DNA of 64,000 nucleotides, taken from the NCBI GenBank assembly GCA_023055505.1, contig JALIRH010000062.1:1193157-1257156 (forward strand), read 5' to 3'. The notes beneath the pieces were generated by a model. That model was not told the origin of the DNA. It ran no database searches and saw nothing but the letters and a program-made list of their open reading frames with translations. Shown here in pieces: positions 24,368 to 38,352 of this stretch; the first letter of the stretch is position 1; every line of letters starts with the position of its first letter. Source of the stretch: Callipepla californica brunnescens (Eukaryota > Chordata > Aves > Galliformes > Odontophoridae). Position numbers and translations under genes: made by a program.

Positions 24368-25115
24368 TCATAGAATCACAGAATTGAGTTGGAAGGGTGA
24401 CTTAAAGGTGATTTCGTCCAACACCCCTGCAACGAAGAAGGACATGTTCAGCTAGATCAGGTTGCTCAGAGCTCCATCCAGCCTGACCTTGAATGTCTCT
24501 ATGGATGGGACATCTCTGGACAACCTGTTCCAGTAACACTGCTTCTATTGCAAAGAACATTTTTCTCATACCCAATGTAAATATCCCCTCTTTTAGTTTG
24601 AAACCTTTCCCCCTTGTCCTATCACAACAGACCCTGCTAAAGAGTCTGTTTCCTTCTTTCCTATGGCCCCAGTTTAGATAATGAAAGGTCCACTGGCCCA
24701 TTTCCCTCTCCAGGCTGAACAGTTCCAGCTCTCTCAGCCTGTCTTCATAGGAGGGGTGATCCACTGCTTGAATCTTTTTTTGTGGTCCTTCTCAGGAAGC
24801 ATTCTAACAGGTTCACATCTCTTCTGTACTGAGGACTCCCTGTCTGGATATGGTACTCCAGGTAGAGTCTCACCAGCACAGAGTAGAGAGGTAGGATCAC
24901 CCCCCTTGTTCTGGTGACCACACTTCTTCTGATGTGACCCAGGATGCAGTTGTCTTTCTGGGCTGGAAGGCCACCCACACTGCTGGCTCAAAACAGTTTG
25001 CCATTTACCAGCACTCCCAAGTGCATCCTAAAACATGGGTGTGGCATTGTATTTTTTCCAGTCAACAGTGATTCTCCTGACTGCCATAACTTCTCAAATA
25101 TCACTGAGAGCAGAT
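24368..25115 (-). mobile_element. CR1 LINE, internally deleted
   Basis: The tail (tcatagaatcacagaattg) is at the left. The minus frame 24402-24764 retains the RT C-terminal block YEDRLRELELFSLE and then RTRGKGFKLKEG. The minus frame 24745-24978 retains a block ending in YLEYHIQTGSPQYRRDV. Near 25015-25035 the sequence jumps from the 'cactcccaagt' block to 'tttttccagtcaacagtgat', which lies several hundred bases further upstream in full-length CR1, so part of the catalytic RT core is missing. Confidence 0.9.
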
Positions 25116-28100
25116 CTTTGTCATTTTTCTTCTCACCATATTACAAGCAACTTAAAAGCTGTCTTGTTTGTAGACTCTTTTTTTCACAGAGTGTGCTGAA
25201 TCATCAAATGGCTTACAATGGTGGTTAATGACATGATAAAAGTCACACAGAATATCTCAGGCCACACCAGGGAAATGTTCAATGTTCATTGAGCTGTCTT
25301 GTCCTCTTTCTCTATTGACTTAGACTTAAGTGCAAGATAACTTGTCTCCTCCCTCCTTGGCCCATTATTATTAGGTCTCCTCTTGTGATTTCTTACAAAA
25401 ACTATTTATTTAAGCTTGTTCTTATTGGCTGCTGGATACCTCAAGGGAACATTTCCCCTCAGGGTCACTTCAGGGTTTAGATGGGTGTTCTCATTACTCA
25501 GTACTGCAATTAAACCTTACGCCACATTCAGCAACTTTGGACTATCAGGAATGAAAGTTCTAAAGTTAACTTGGCCTCACTCCTCTGTATTTTTAGACTG
25601 ATTCATTACACTGTAAATAGATGCAATGCTTTCAGTTTCTAAGAGCAAATAAGAATAGCAAGAGGTATTACCTTCAGAATTTGTAGTGAGTGCTAGGTGA
25701 AATAGTGCTCAACTTTGTAACTCTTGTACAGCTAATTTGAGGATTTTTTTTTAATTTTTATATTTTTGCTTCTGAGGTTCTTCCAAGGTGCAGTGTCCTA
25801 CTAGTCTAATAGTGCAAGCACATCCCTAAGGAAGTGCTATGGTAGCCTCTGGGGAGTTAAAATCTTTTTCTGAAAATTATATTAAAAAAGCACCTCCTAA
25901 GAACTTTTCTCTGTGCGCCACATAAAATTAACATCTACTTATTTCTCACTGGGGTATAAGTAGTTGTATACTTATACCTCAATATAATGTATAGGTATTC
26001 AACTATAATATGCAGTGCTTTCCTCAGCTGAAGTGCAACAAATGGAAGGATTAATTGGGAGAGAAGAAAACAAATCCTGGAGTCTGTTAAGAAGTCATGT
26101 ACGTGTACAGCCATAACAAGTCCAGCATGATGGCTGTGGAGTTTGAGCAAGGTCCTGTGCTTCCTGTGTCAATACCATCAATCATCACTCAGCCAAGAGT
26201 CTGGAAAAAGGAAATATGTGGACAGAGGAGGAGTGGCCAGAGCACATCTGCATGTATTTGGCTCTGCTTCCGTGGTGTGGTTTGTGGGCCCAGATCAAAG
26301 TGCAGACATATCCCAAGAGCCAGTTTTGCCTGCTGCCTTTCTGAGCCAAGCATAGTTCAGTTGTGGCCCACAGCCACAATACTGTTTTTCTTAAAAGCTT
26401 GAAATTCCCAGGCACATATATTGCTAGTCTTAGATAATTGTGAATAAAGAAACAAATAAGTAAAGGAAAAAAACTGATGGAAATTTAATGGAGCTATATG
26501 TGCTTTTTGGAGGGCAGAGTCTGCCCGCATGAGTTCCTCAGAGATGCGTCTGTATGTTCAGCATTGCTTTAGCACAAGAAAATTGTCAGTCAGTGCTCTG
26601 GCAGGCTTACCTCAAAATTTCACTGCTTTTGTGGGTTTATGTCCAACCGTAATGTTATCTGAACACATTTAATTAACTACTGTAGCTGTTTGAAGTCTCT
26701 GACATTATTATTTTTATATCGCTACAGCCTCATATCACTGCTTGCTGGTCATTATAGCATTTTCCAGGATCAGTGCAATTCATTTTGGACTCAAAGTTAA
26801 TCTCATGGAAAATCCAATCAGTAAATTGATTGGGTATTAAATTACATTCTTTGTTAACGTTCTCTACTCCTTCCCTTACAGTAAAAAGAACCCATTACTT
26901 CATTTTTTTCCTTCTTTTCTTCCCATCTCTCCTTTTCCCCTCCACCACCTCTATTAATGCCACTATGTCATCAGATTCACTGGTACTGTAGATGTGACCT
27001 ATGGATTACTTAATCCAACTTTCTTCTTAAACAACCAAGCAAATAAAAAAGAATAATATCAAAGGCAAAGTCACAAATTAAAAGCACATAAAAATCTGTG
27101 TGATCCCAAGACATTTTAGATATGTTCTTTTGACAGTTTTGCACTGATGGCTATGCAAAATGTTTTTCTGAAGTTAACATCTGTGGGGAATATTGCTGAC
27201 ATTAAAATTTACTGTAGCAGTAAGCCCTCTTAGTTGATTGCCACTGTACTCTGTAACATATTTTACCACAGTCTGTTCCTAGCAGTTAACTTTGGATAAC
27301 AAGAGCTTTTTTATGAGTTCTTTTTTTTTTTTTTTTTTATCTTAAATGAAAACTCATTTTGACAAGAAGGCAATCAGCTGCACTGAAACCAGCAACAATG
27401 GGAGATGTTCTCCTGTCAGAGCCAAAAGTGATCCATTCTATAAGTCACATTAAAGAGGTCAGGCTAACATCAGGTTATTTCAGCTTGCATTTGTCACATA
27501 ACCCATAGAGATATGCCTGTGACTGTGATGAGCCAGTGGACTTGCTGTGATTCCTGTGATTAATAATTTCCCTTGCAAACTGTGTTCATCAATAGGAAGT
27601 CTGCCAATGCATTCAATATGGCCAGGATTACATCTTTATTATTTTAATGGACTTCTGTACAACTTGAAGATAGATTGCTTTCCTTGTATACTCAATATGT
27701 CTTCTCTTTCAGTCTTCAAACTCCTCTGATCAGGTCAGCAATAAGTACGTTTTGTAAAACACTGGACAGTATTTGGTCCAACAAGGCAAAATAGCAAGAT
27801 GTAAGCAAATCAGGCAGCAGTTATCACTGTTTCAGAACAAAATTCAGCCACTATTTCTAAATGCATTTTGATACTCTAACTCATACCTATGATACAGGTC
27901 TAGCAGTAGAACCCTTCCTTTGTTACCACTGCTAAGTCTCACTTCAGCTGCTCAGCAGATTTCAGGGTTTGTGTGTATTTTTTATGTAACTGTCTCTCCA
28001 CTCCATGAATGTGATGCAGCCCTCCAGTTCTTCCTGTGTCAATGGACCTAATATTTTTATGGCTCTCAGAAATCTCAAAATCAGAATGGCTGAAATTCAG

Positions 28101-31100
28101 ATTCTGATGTTTCCTTCAGTAAACCTCCTTCTGTTATGCACTCTTGCAGCCTAGTAATAACATCCAAACCTGTCCTCTCTTCTTAAGCTAGAACACAGCA
28201 ATGGTCTCCTGATGCAGTTCTTCTCTGCACTGCATTGCAGGTGCCGCTCTCTACATAGGTCAAGTTTTCTTGTTTTGCCTTGACAAGTGCAATCACCTAT
28301 CTGTGTTCTCCACTCATTTTGCTCTCTTCAGCAGCTAAAGGCTCTTTGCTTAAAAACAGTCTGATTAGCATAAATAAATAAATAAATGAAAATAAAATAA
28401 GGAAAGTTCTTCTCTTTTCTTGCTTAGAGATAATTTCTGCAGAACCTAAGTTCAAATTTTTGTCCATCCTGCTAGATGCTGCAACACTTTAACCTTTTGC
28501 TGCTTTCTCATCTGCAATACTCTTCTCTCTAATCTCATGGACATTCAGCTCATCTGCTTGTAAAATTCCCCCTTTCTTTTTTCCCTCTTTTTAAAAAAAT
28601 TCTCTGAACAGTGTTCTCAAACCAATTTACCAAGGCACTACTTTCATTTCATTCAGCTTCATCCTGATGAGACTCATCCCATACCCTGCCCCAAAGACCA
28701 CAAAAAGCATAACAGTTAAATCAAGCTTTGCCTTTTTTTTCTGTCTTGACACAAAATATTATGCATTACTATGTCACATTTCTTGTCTATACTATTTTTT
28801 TCCCTTCTTTTCTTGTGTCTAGATCTTAAGCTTACTGAAGCTAAAGTCTGTGTATACGTATTGTGAGACACTTAGCTAATCTGTGAGCAGGGTTCAAATA
28901 TCAAATAATTATTGTCCTGATGATGGATTTAGAAATACCCTAAGAGGCATTAAATGCTGTCTCCCTCTGCTTACTGAGAACATGTCTGCCCAGGAGGCTT
29001 TCAGGAAAATACATGAGTGGGATTTGCATAAGGGAAACTAAAAAAACTTACAAGTAAATGCTCTCATTGAAATGGAGGGTTTAAGTCCCTAATGGAATGT
29101 TATTTAGTGCTCTCAGTGTCTGCTGGATCAGGACCTTAGTTTGAAATGTGATAAGCCAAATCTTTCCTGCCAGAACCCTTTCCAGGACACCTGACACAGC
29201 ACAAAACCCATTTACTGTCAGTCATTAAGCAGAGCTGTCAAAACTAGTGAGAAGGAGAAAAAAAAAATCAATCTAGCACCAGTCACTGGATTCTAACAAT
29301 AATCTCCTACATGTCACTGATTACTTTCTCAGAGACGCAAAAGATTACTGATTACTTTTAAATTACTAAAGCATAGATCTGTGAAAATGGGGCCATATTT
29401 CTTCACAGAGATTTGGTCCAGTGCATTTCCACATTTAAAACTAAAAAGAAAACTAATCCAGTATCTAATTAATTCCTACAAAGAGAACAAATTGGCAATT
29501 CAGGCCTTAATTATTTATTTAATGCTTCTTTACCCAATAGCAAAAATAGTATCTGTAGCTCTAGCTAGAAATTAACTTGGAGAAAAGGAAAAGGTTAGTA
29601 GCATATTGATTAGACACAGCCTGGCTGCCATGATAACATTACCACTAGTTGTTTGTTTATTTGATCTTTGTTACTTTGACAAAATTTATAGTCTGTATGT
29701 GTAATGTAAATGTAATAATTAATTATTTCTCCAAGTGGGTAGAATAATGTAATCATAAAAACAGTAGTTCACCTTAATATCCCACACAGCAGGCAATGAG
29801 GTTTCACCACCGTTCATTCTATTCTCCTGGATTTAACTCAAGTACCAAGATTAATATTGCATAACTCAACATTTCTAATTTATTTGTGGTGGTTAATTGA
29901 AAGCAGCTGGTTTGAATTTCATGCTCCAATATGAAACTTCATTTTAGGACTATTACCTTACTAAATAAATAAGTGAATAAGAATAATAATAAAAACTAAA
30001 CAGAATAAAATGAACAGAATTTTCAGATTCAAGAAGAGATACTATTTTGTTTTGTTCTACTATCTCCAGAGAAAATACTTCACAGTTTTTGCAATCCTGA
30101 ATTTTGATTTTAGAATCTTCAGATGCAGATTCCAGTATAGAAGTCAAAGACTTTTCAAATAACGTATCTCATAGCTGTGTATGCTACTGTATTAGAGTTA
30201 CACTCAGCTAGGTATTCCAGAAGAAGCCTGAAAAGGTCTAGGCAAAGGACATTTCTACAGAACATTGAATTTGTTTGCAACTCCAGTAAACTTTCCTTGT
30301 ACAAAATGATACTTCTTTTCATTCAGCCACATGCTTGTAGCACAAATCCCAATATAATAAGTTAACATACAGCAAAGCCTGCTACTGATTTTAGATCCAA
30401 ATCTCTGCCATTCCTGCCTTTCCGGGATGAATTTTAGGATGCGACAATCAAAACAGATTTATAGTTCTGTCAAACTTCCTCAGGTTCAGGCATTTATCTG
30501 AACCTTCTCTCCTCTATCTGTCCTGAATATTTGCAAAGATTTTTAAACTACACTGAGTAAGTTTTTGCTCTTTCCTGATATGCTGTCACATACAGTTATG
30601 TGTACCAAGTGGATTGATAGCACTGAAGGAAAAGATTTTTAAATCCAATCTTGCCCTCCTTCCCCCCTCCCCTCCCACATTTTTTTTATTATACTGTGAA
30701 GTTTCTTTTACTCACTAAACTCGAGAATAAGTGAGGCCTTTTAGATAAATTCTGCATTAATTTATTTCTCTAATTTACCATTACATGATTCTGTACTTAA
30801 TGTCATGGGGGTTAGCTGTTACCCATGCTTCCGCCAAGATGTTTTCACCAAGCTTGTGTCAGATTCAAAATTAGTGATTAATAAAGTGAAGTAAGTGAAA
30901 GAGAACTACAAGTTATTGGAAGTTGTGGGTATGATATATGAATATCATTAGCTTTCCCTTAAAGAATATTTAAATGATTACATGAATGCAAAAAGGCAAA
31001 GCAATATTTTAGTCTTTCTTTAGTCACTGAAACACTCTGAAGCAGATGGACTGTGTGACTGATGATTCAATAATTGCACTCATTAAAAATGTTCACGCTT

Positions 31101-34100
31101 TTAATTTCCCCCCCCTCACATTCTGTGAAGAGCTGAGGAATGAAATGGTTTTGTCATTGTCAGCAGATAGATAATTGAGTTTGCTTTGATTTCCTGGGGT
31201 GCCCCTTCCCCACCTCCATGCTGTGGATTGACATCTCCAGAAGCGTAACAGAACATTTGAATCAGACCCAACTTTCTTAAAGAAGAAAATCACCATCGAA
31301 AGTCTTCTGTTTCCCTCTCAGTGTTCACTTGTGTGCACTCAGCAAGCAATCTACTTCAGCAGAAGACAGCATGCATTTGCTTTTCTGCCAGATTACCTCC
31401 TACCATGATGCAGCTACCTATCAGAAAGACTCAAGGGAAAGATAGTTCTGCCTTGAACATATGCATGCAAAGTTCCTCATGGTTATTTATTTATTTATAT
31501 TTTTTTTCTGTCTATAATCAGCCTAAAGGTAATGCAGGGGAGAGGGTCTCCAGCTGTGCAAATGCTTGATGCTTATTACTACAGGTGTGAAATATCAAAG
31601 TAATCTTACAAAGACCAGAAGGAAAAGAAAAAAACAAAGTAACAATAAGAACAGTGAAATAAAAGCTCCCTTGCTTTCTCCAAAGACAAGAATGAAATTC
31701 TCCCAGCTCTGTCAAAGAAATGCTTCTTTTTGTTTCTACCATTAAGACTTAAGTTTTGAGTATGCATTCTCTATTGAAGAGCATTCCCTAATTAAGGCAT
31801 TCATTCATTCACTCTACCTATGATACTGTATAGACACTCATTTTCCAGGTGCTACTCTTTGAATAAATACAGTAGAAATTGTGTATTCCATGACTTTCTG
31901 TCACTTTCCAGCTGCTCCTGTAATCTCTTGTAATGCCCATCATCAAAATTTTGCAAAGCTGAGATCAGAGCATGATGGTTGTTCAGCCAAGTTCAAAGAA
32001 CCTTTACCAACACTAGCTAAGGTCTTTGAGCTAAAATTCTGCATGGAATGTTCTCTTTGACTGACTGAGTATACTTCCTCCTTTTATGTTCCCTATAACA
32101 CAATTCTGATCTACTTTAAAAGCACTTCTACAGCCTCACCTCTGTGTAACACCTCAGTTAAATTCCCACAAACAAAATCATGTAATATGTAGATACTGAT
32201 ACAAAATACATGGAGTTTAAGAAGTTGGTGAGTATTCATACCATTCTTTACAACAAGCTCATTGCGCCCTATTATTCTTTATATCTGTCAGGTATGAAGA
32301 TTTTTACACAGACAATCAAGCATGATTCTATGCTTCACACATGGTTTCAACAGCTGAAATGTTGCCTCCACATGTAAAGAAGGCCCTCTTTTCCTTGTTC
32401 ATGAGTCAGCTTTTGTTGTTTGTGAACTATTCTCTTTGTCCTGATCCTCAGGAGAAGTCTGCTTCTTCAGAGTAATTCCTATTTCTTCTAATCTTCATGA
32501 AAATATTTCATGTCAGAGTAAGAGCAGTTCAGTGTTGTCTCTTTTTAACCAACATGGTGGGTCTATATTTAATATTGAATATGTATCTTAGCCCATACTG
32601 TAAACCAAATGCAACTCTTGTGTGCACTGACTGGTTCCATCCAACAGGAAACTTTACATCTTTGTCATAAGAAAATATTGCTCTGATCTGGTGAGTTTTT
32701 CTTACAGGATCATTATGTAGCATAAATTGACTATACAAGCTGCTGTATAGGTAGCCAGTGCCATGGCTGCTCTTGAATACCATGGCCATCATAACTCACC
32801 CTCTAGACTCCTATGTATTCAGAGCTCCTGTTTTGGTAAAGTAGTTATATTTGCATTCACTCCTTGGCCCATTCTGCAGATGACCTCCTCAAACCTTCCA
32901 GGAAGCAATCCCTGTTTGCCTGCTTGTACTGTGTCTTATTTTTTCAGAACAAGTATCAGGATTCTGCTCCACTCAGAGTGCGCTCTGAAACACACATCAT
33001 TGGGAATGCAATAACTGCAGAAACACGAAGGAAAGGAGCAGGTAGGTAAGGTAGAAATTAATCTCTTTTCAGACAGGGAAAATGCTAACATTGTATGAGA
33101 CAAAGAGACAAATGTTTGTACAGTTGCAAGGTATCAAGTATTAAAAATGCTGTTTATGAATTCAAGCACCAGTGTAGCTTTCTTCTCAAACTGTTGATGA
33201 TACATTGCTCATAATTGGTCTTTACATATCAATAAAATTATTTTTGTGCATCGGTGCATCACATGAAAAAAGCAAATGTATTTTATAGCCAAATGTGTCT
33301 ATTTTGTTGCATAAATTGGATAGAGGCAAAAAGAAAAATCTACTCCAGCTTCACTGTGTGCTACATTCATGCTACTGCACATTACAGTGCCCATCTGAGT
33401 ACCACAGATATTTTTCTTGGGAGTCTCAGGTGTCAGTTTCAACAGTTCAGGTGTAACATGGAAGTGGAAGCATGTTTACCCATCCAGAATTCAGAATCTA
33501 CAATTTTTCTGGGTCAAAGAGCTGCGGGGTGCACATCTTCCATCATAAAGCTCTGTAATGCAACTTACCTGCTCAACTTCCAAGGGTTACTGGTCATGTA
33601 AGCATTGTTTTGTTCACATTTCCTTCCATGGAGTTCAGCTCCAGTGACCTATAACCTCAACAGAAAGTCTTCTTAGGACAGCTTCTAGAATTCAGTGACT
33701 CTGAAAGAAATTTTATGAAAACATTCTTTATTCCCCTCATAAGTCCTTCTCCCCATCTCAAATAGCAAAAGCCACATGATATTACTCTATTTTGGTTTTC
33801 ATGAGCAGACTTCATTGTTCCCTCTTAGTTTTTTCTAGTGTATTATACAGCATTATTATGACCATGCTTTTAGAGAGCCTGCCTTTTCAGAAAATCCCTG
33901 AAACCTGTATGGTTTTTCTTACTTGCACAGCCTCTGAAAGCAGACTATTTTCTTCATGGCTTGTCAGTATTTTACATAGCTACTGAAAAAAAAAAAAAAG
34001 TCATGCCTGGGTGGAAAATTTCTGTTGTAACTGATAGCAAATACGGAAAGTCTAATTTGCATATAGATGCCAAAGCTTGCAACAATATACACCCCTGGGA

Positions 34101-36799
34101 GAGCTCTTGTTGTTTAACTGTGTACACAGTCTGCCACTATGCTGCCCAGCACCTAATAAAAACTAAATTGAAACTTTCTCAAAACTCTGATGCTGCAAAT
34201 ATCCTTAAAATATCAATTTACATGTGCAAAGAAAGGGCAGAACAATACCAAGCTAATCATCATTTAAGAGGAAAAGCAGAGAGTATAGTGGCAAGGGCAA
34301 AAAGGAGAGATAACTTTATTTCAGAGTAAACATCAGTCAGATGTGCTACTGCTTAAATTCATCAGCATATATGAGGTTTATTACTGTGGTGGAATCAGGC
34401 AATACCAGGGAGATAAAAAGCAACTCTGCGTAAAGGAGAGAGAGAATAAATGAAGATTATTAATACTCTTGAAAGAACAGAATTAGAATGGATGAATAGT
34501 GAAGAGAAGATGAAATGGAAGATGGAGAGATCAGAATAGGAGGGAGAGTACTTTCTCTCTCTATCTGTCCTGTTTTTTATTTGAATTTCAGTGCTGATCA
34601 AAAGTTGTGCAGAAAAGCAATTATACAATATCGTGCCTAGGGAAAACTGAAGACTTCCAGGTGAAAAACAACAAGGAATTTTCTTCCTTAATTTCATTAG
34701 ATCAAACTAGCTAACTAAGACTTTAAATGAAAATGTATATGACAGATACAAAGTATAAGTAACATAAGCTCAGAAACAGAATTTACATGAATTTCAAGTT
34801 AGACAGAATAAAATCACTTGATAAGATATGGTTTTGAATTCTATGATGAGCAGAAACAGGACATAAAAAGCAGAAAACTGACCAAACAATCAGATAGTCT
34901 GCATTCACAGTTTGGTGGATTATACAACCAGAATATCTATGGTTTCCACTAAGCCACCTGGCAGTAAATTCCACACTGTCCCATGAATTCTCCCCAAATC
35001 CATTCAAACTACTAATGAGCCAAGGACATTTATTTGAACAACACTGTAGTCATGAGCAGAATTTTAAGACTTAATGTACCGTCTTCACGTAATGGAAGAG
35101 TGATTGAGAGTGTCAAGTATGGAACAAGCAGAAGAGACCACTGAGAAGTGCTTCTATACCTTTGTCCTGCCAGTGAATGATGAAGAGGGACTTCTATTTC
35201 TCCTTCAACTCATAAATTCGCAATATACTTAAGGTAAACATGACATTTCCCCTTGTTAGAAGAATATACTTTAGAGAGTATTTGTTTTTTCACTCCTTTT
35301 TTACAATGTATCAACTTTTTACTATGCAGCGATACTATCTGGAAAAGAGGAAATTAATGATTATCACATATCAATTATTTATTTTTCATTCAAACAGGTG
35401 TTATGACTGAAATTTTGGTTTTATGACTGTCTAAGACCAAAATTCTCTCCTCGCTTTTTATCCCCTCCCTATATGAGTATGTGCCCCTTAATCTTTCTCA
35501 CTGAGGTTTCCAGCTCTGGTAACATAATGCTCTCTCTCATGCTTCAGCTTATCTCCTGAGAGTCTATACAATTTGCAAAATTAGTGTTTCCTGGCTAATG
35601 TCTAGAAAATTCACTTAATCGTTTCAGCAAGCTTACATGGGAATGGTAAAATTAGAATTTATAATAATGTGTTCCAAAGGAACAAGGAGATCTGCTTACA
35701 GTTTATGCCCCGAGGCTGTTTGATAGTGGGTCTGCAATGATCTGCAGATTTTGCAAGCTGGATAAGCCAGGGGGAGAAAGTATGTTTCATCAGTGTGTGA
35801 GGGCCAGAACCACATCTGTGAATCTATATGCCCTGTCACTGAGTGTGGTGCATACATTATTTTGGTTCAGATCATGCATGCACTTTTGACTTGGATCTCT
35901 GGATCTCGGTTCACATCACTGAGCATCACAGAGTTCATGAACTGGTTTCCATTCAGACAGAGCTAAACCAGAACACATGTGCTTTTGGAATACTACCACA
36001 TCTAATTTCCAAAAGGTGCTGGTGAACACTGGTTGGGACCTTGGAGTCTGAAAGGAATCAGAAGTAAACTCTCCTAATATACTTACTGCATGGCAATTGA
36101 ACTCTTCACAGCTGCTGCTTTACTCTTTAGATCCAGGGCTGCACAGCTCATAAATACAGCCATCACATGTAACCATCAAAGCATGATGAGCCCTGAAAAT
36201 GATAGATGCCAAAAGCATTGATGATCCTTTCAGGAAAATCCAACTCATTATCTCCCTGGCCTTTTGACAAATATCAGACACAAAGTAACAAATCATTTAT
36301 TTACTCTTTATTTAAAATAAAACTCAAGTTTTATTTTTAATTTACTCATGTAAACTGTTTTTTCCCTCCAGTGCACTAAACATGCAGTCACTTATGGATT
36401 GGATATTGTGCTAATTTGAGATCATGTTAGCCAAAGTAGCATGCATGTTATTCTATTTGTAGAATGTGCTGACCTTGAGTAAATTTATTTTAACCCTGGT
36501 GAATTTATTGGTTTAAGGATAATTCAAGGGTACTGAAAGGTTCACAGATAAAAACATTGCTTTGACCTTCAAAGTGTTCAACTCTAACATGTCATTATGC
36601 AAGTTGGGAACTTTTCAATCCTTCCAAAATGCATCATCTAAAAGCATCCTCTTTGCTTGTCACTCTATATTATTCCTATCTGAACATCTTTATTATCTTC
36701 TCATTTTCCATAGCATCATATGTAAATTTCTTATGTCCACCTTCAATGCCCTTCACAACTATAACCTTTCTGTTTAATCAATTTTTTTTTTTTCTTTTT
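25116..36799. other. 11.7-kb repeat-poor unique region
   Basis: The longest stretch here without a recognised transposon. It contains only minor simple repeats (poly-T at 27321-27338, AAAT repeats at 28371-28400, a 14-base A run near 33986). No frame exceeds 122 codons (33961-34329), and none resembles a known protein. An exon-like island at 32948-33045 is discussed under findings but is not called as a gene. Several AT-rich, repeat-free patches (26690-26880, 29590-29760) have the look of regulatory DNA. Confidence 0.5.
27321..27338. repeat. Poly-T tract (18 bases)
   Basis: Uninterrupted T run. The minus-strand sequence before it lacks AATAAA, so it does not look like a retrocopy tail. Confidence 0.85.
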
Positions 36800-37135
36800 C
36801 ACAGAATCACAGATTCACAGAATGGCCCGGGTTGGAAGGGACCTCAAGGATCATGAATCTCCAATCCCCATGCCACAGGCAGGGCCACCAACCTTCCCAT
36901 TTAATACTAGACCAGGTTGCCCAGGGCCCCATCCAATCTGGCTTTGAACACCTTTAGGGATGGGGCATCCACAATCTCTCCGGGCAGCCCATTCCAGTAC
37001 CTCACCACTCCCATCGTAAAACCTTCCCCCTGACATCCAAGCTAAATCTTCCCTCCCTCAGCTTAAAACCATTTCCTCTTGCCCTGCTGTTAATCTAGCC
37101 TCTCAAAGAGCTTACTCCCCTCCTGTTTATGTATT
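36800..37135 (-). mobile_element. CR1 LINE 3' fragment, comparatively well preserved
   Basis: The tail 'cacagaatcacagattcacagaatgg' is followed by 'cccgggttggaagggacctc' and 'gccaccaaccttccc', the 3'UTR form of a later galliform CR1 subfamily, and by blocks for the ORF2 C-terminus. It shows fewer mismatches to the CR1 pattern than the 46.8-kb or 20.5-kb copies, suggesting a younger insertion. It is 5'-truncated near 37135. Confidence 0.93.
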
Positions 37136-38352
37136 TTATCCTGTTTTTTTTCCTTGAACTCTGTAGTGGTCTACCCTAAAGTGATTCAGTAGTATCAAAA
37201 CACTCCCTACACTTCTGCAAATAATAGTCCTCTCTTCTCTTACTTGGTAGGAATTCCTAAGGAAATCATATCTCATTATGCCCTGCAAGGGTCAGCCACT
37301 AATCTTAGCTGAACTGCAGTCTGAAAGCGATTATATTTATTTAAGGAAAATGAATTTATGTAGCTATCACACAGGACTGTTCCAGTTCACGTCTACTTCA
37401 TGTCTGCACTTTGCAGTAATCATGGTATTTTTGTTTCACATTACATCCCATGTTCCTTGGGAATGAGATTTTGTGTTTATAACATCACTCATCGAGCAGT
37501 ATAGAAGGAATCTCTGGGCACTCCTATCAATGTAACTGTAAACCATATATTAACACTGAATGAATTCCAGTCTTCGATTTGTTTAAATAGGTTAATCATA
37601 CCATACTGTTTACTCACTCTTTCTAAATAGAACATGTAAACATTTATCCCTGACTACAATGCTTATAAAACATTACATTTGTTTACATTCAATGCTCCTC
37701 CATTCTGAGAAAGTGTAATGGGCTTTTAGGAAGCCTAGTTCCTAACAAACAGCCCTGGCATAGATACTGGACAGACAATGACACTATCAAGGCAGAAGCT
37801 GGATGACTTAAAAGAGAGTGAGGATGTCCAGGAAAAAAAAGTTCATACAGGAGTAGAAAATTGGATGTGCCTCATAGTAGGTGGAGGGAGACTTGAAATA
37901 CCATCTGTTTATTTGTTTTTCAAAATATATTTGAAAAATTTATTTTCCATGGAGGTTTTAAAATCCCACTTATCCTGCTTAGGAAATATTGTTAAAGCCC
38001 AGGATTTTAAAAGGCACACACAAATTACATGTGAAACACAGCAATGATATTGATGGCATTATTCTAGATATCATACAGACGGGAAAGTAATTAAAACACT
38101 GGGGTTGGTCCCCACGATAAATTGGGCTTGATTTCTCCGAGCATTACAATGAGTACATTTAGCTGGATTGTAAGAAAACAGTGAGTCACCATCCAATGGT
38201 AAAAACAGGCTGAATTTCCCTATATTTTCTACTATTTTTGTTTGATGAAAGAATTTAAAATCTGATGAATTTTTTCCAAAAATCAGTGATCATTACATAC
38301 ATTCATGTATTAGGATTTTGTTGTAATAGTGGTTTGTATAAATGTATGTACA
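37136..38352. other. Unique DNA
   Basis: No recognised repeat or gene. The 89-codon plus frame at 37778-38047 has no family resemblance. Confidence 0.5.

Noticed and set aside
26100..26420. Cluster of overlapping frames on both strands (up to 101 codons)
   Set aside because: Frames overlap in opposite directions with no motif; the segment is merely somewhat less AT-rich than its surroundings.
33961..34329. 122-codon plus-strand frame in unique DNA
   Set aside because: Lysine-rich start from an A run, no family resemblance and no splice or promoter context.
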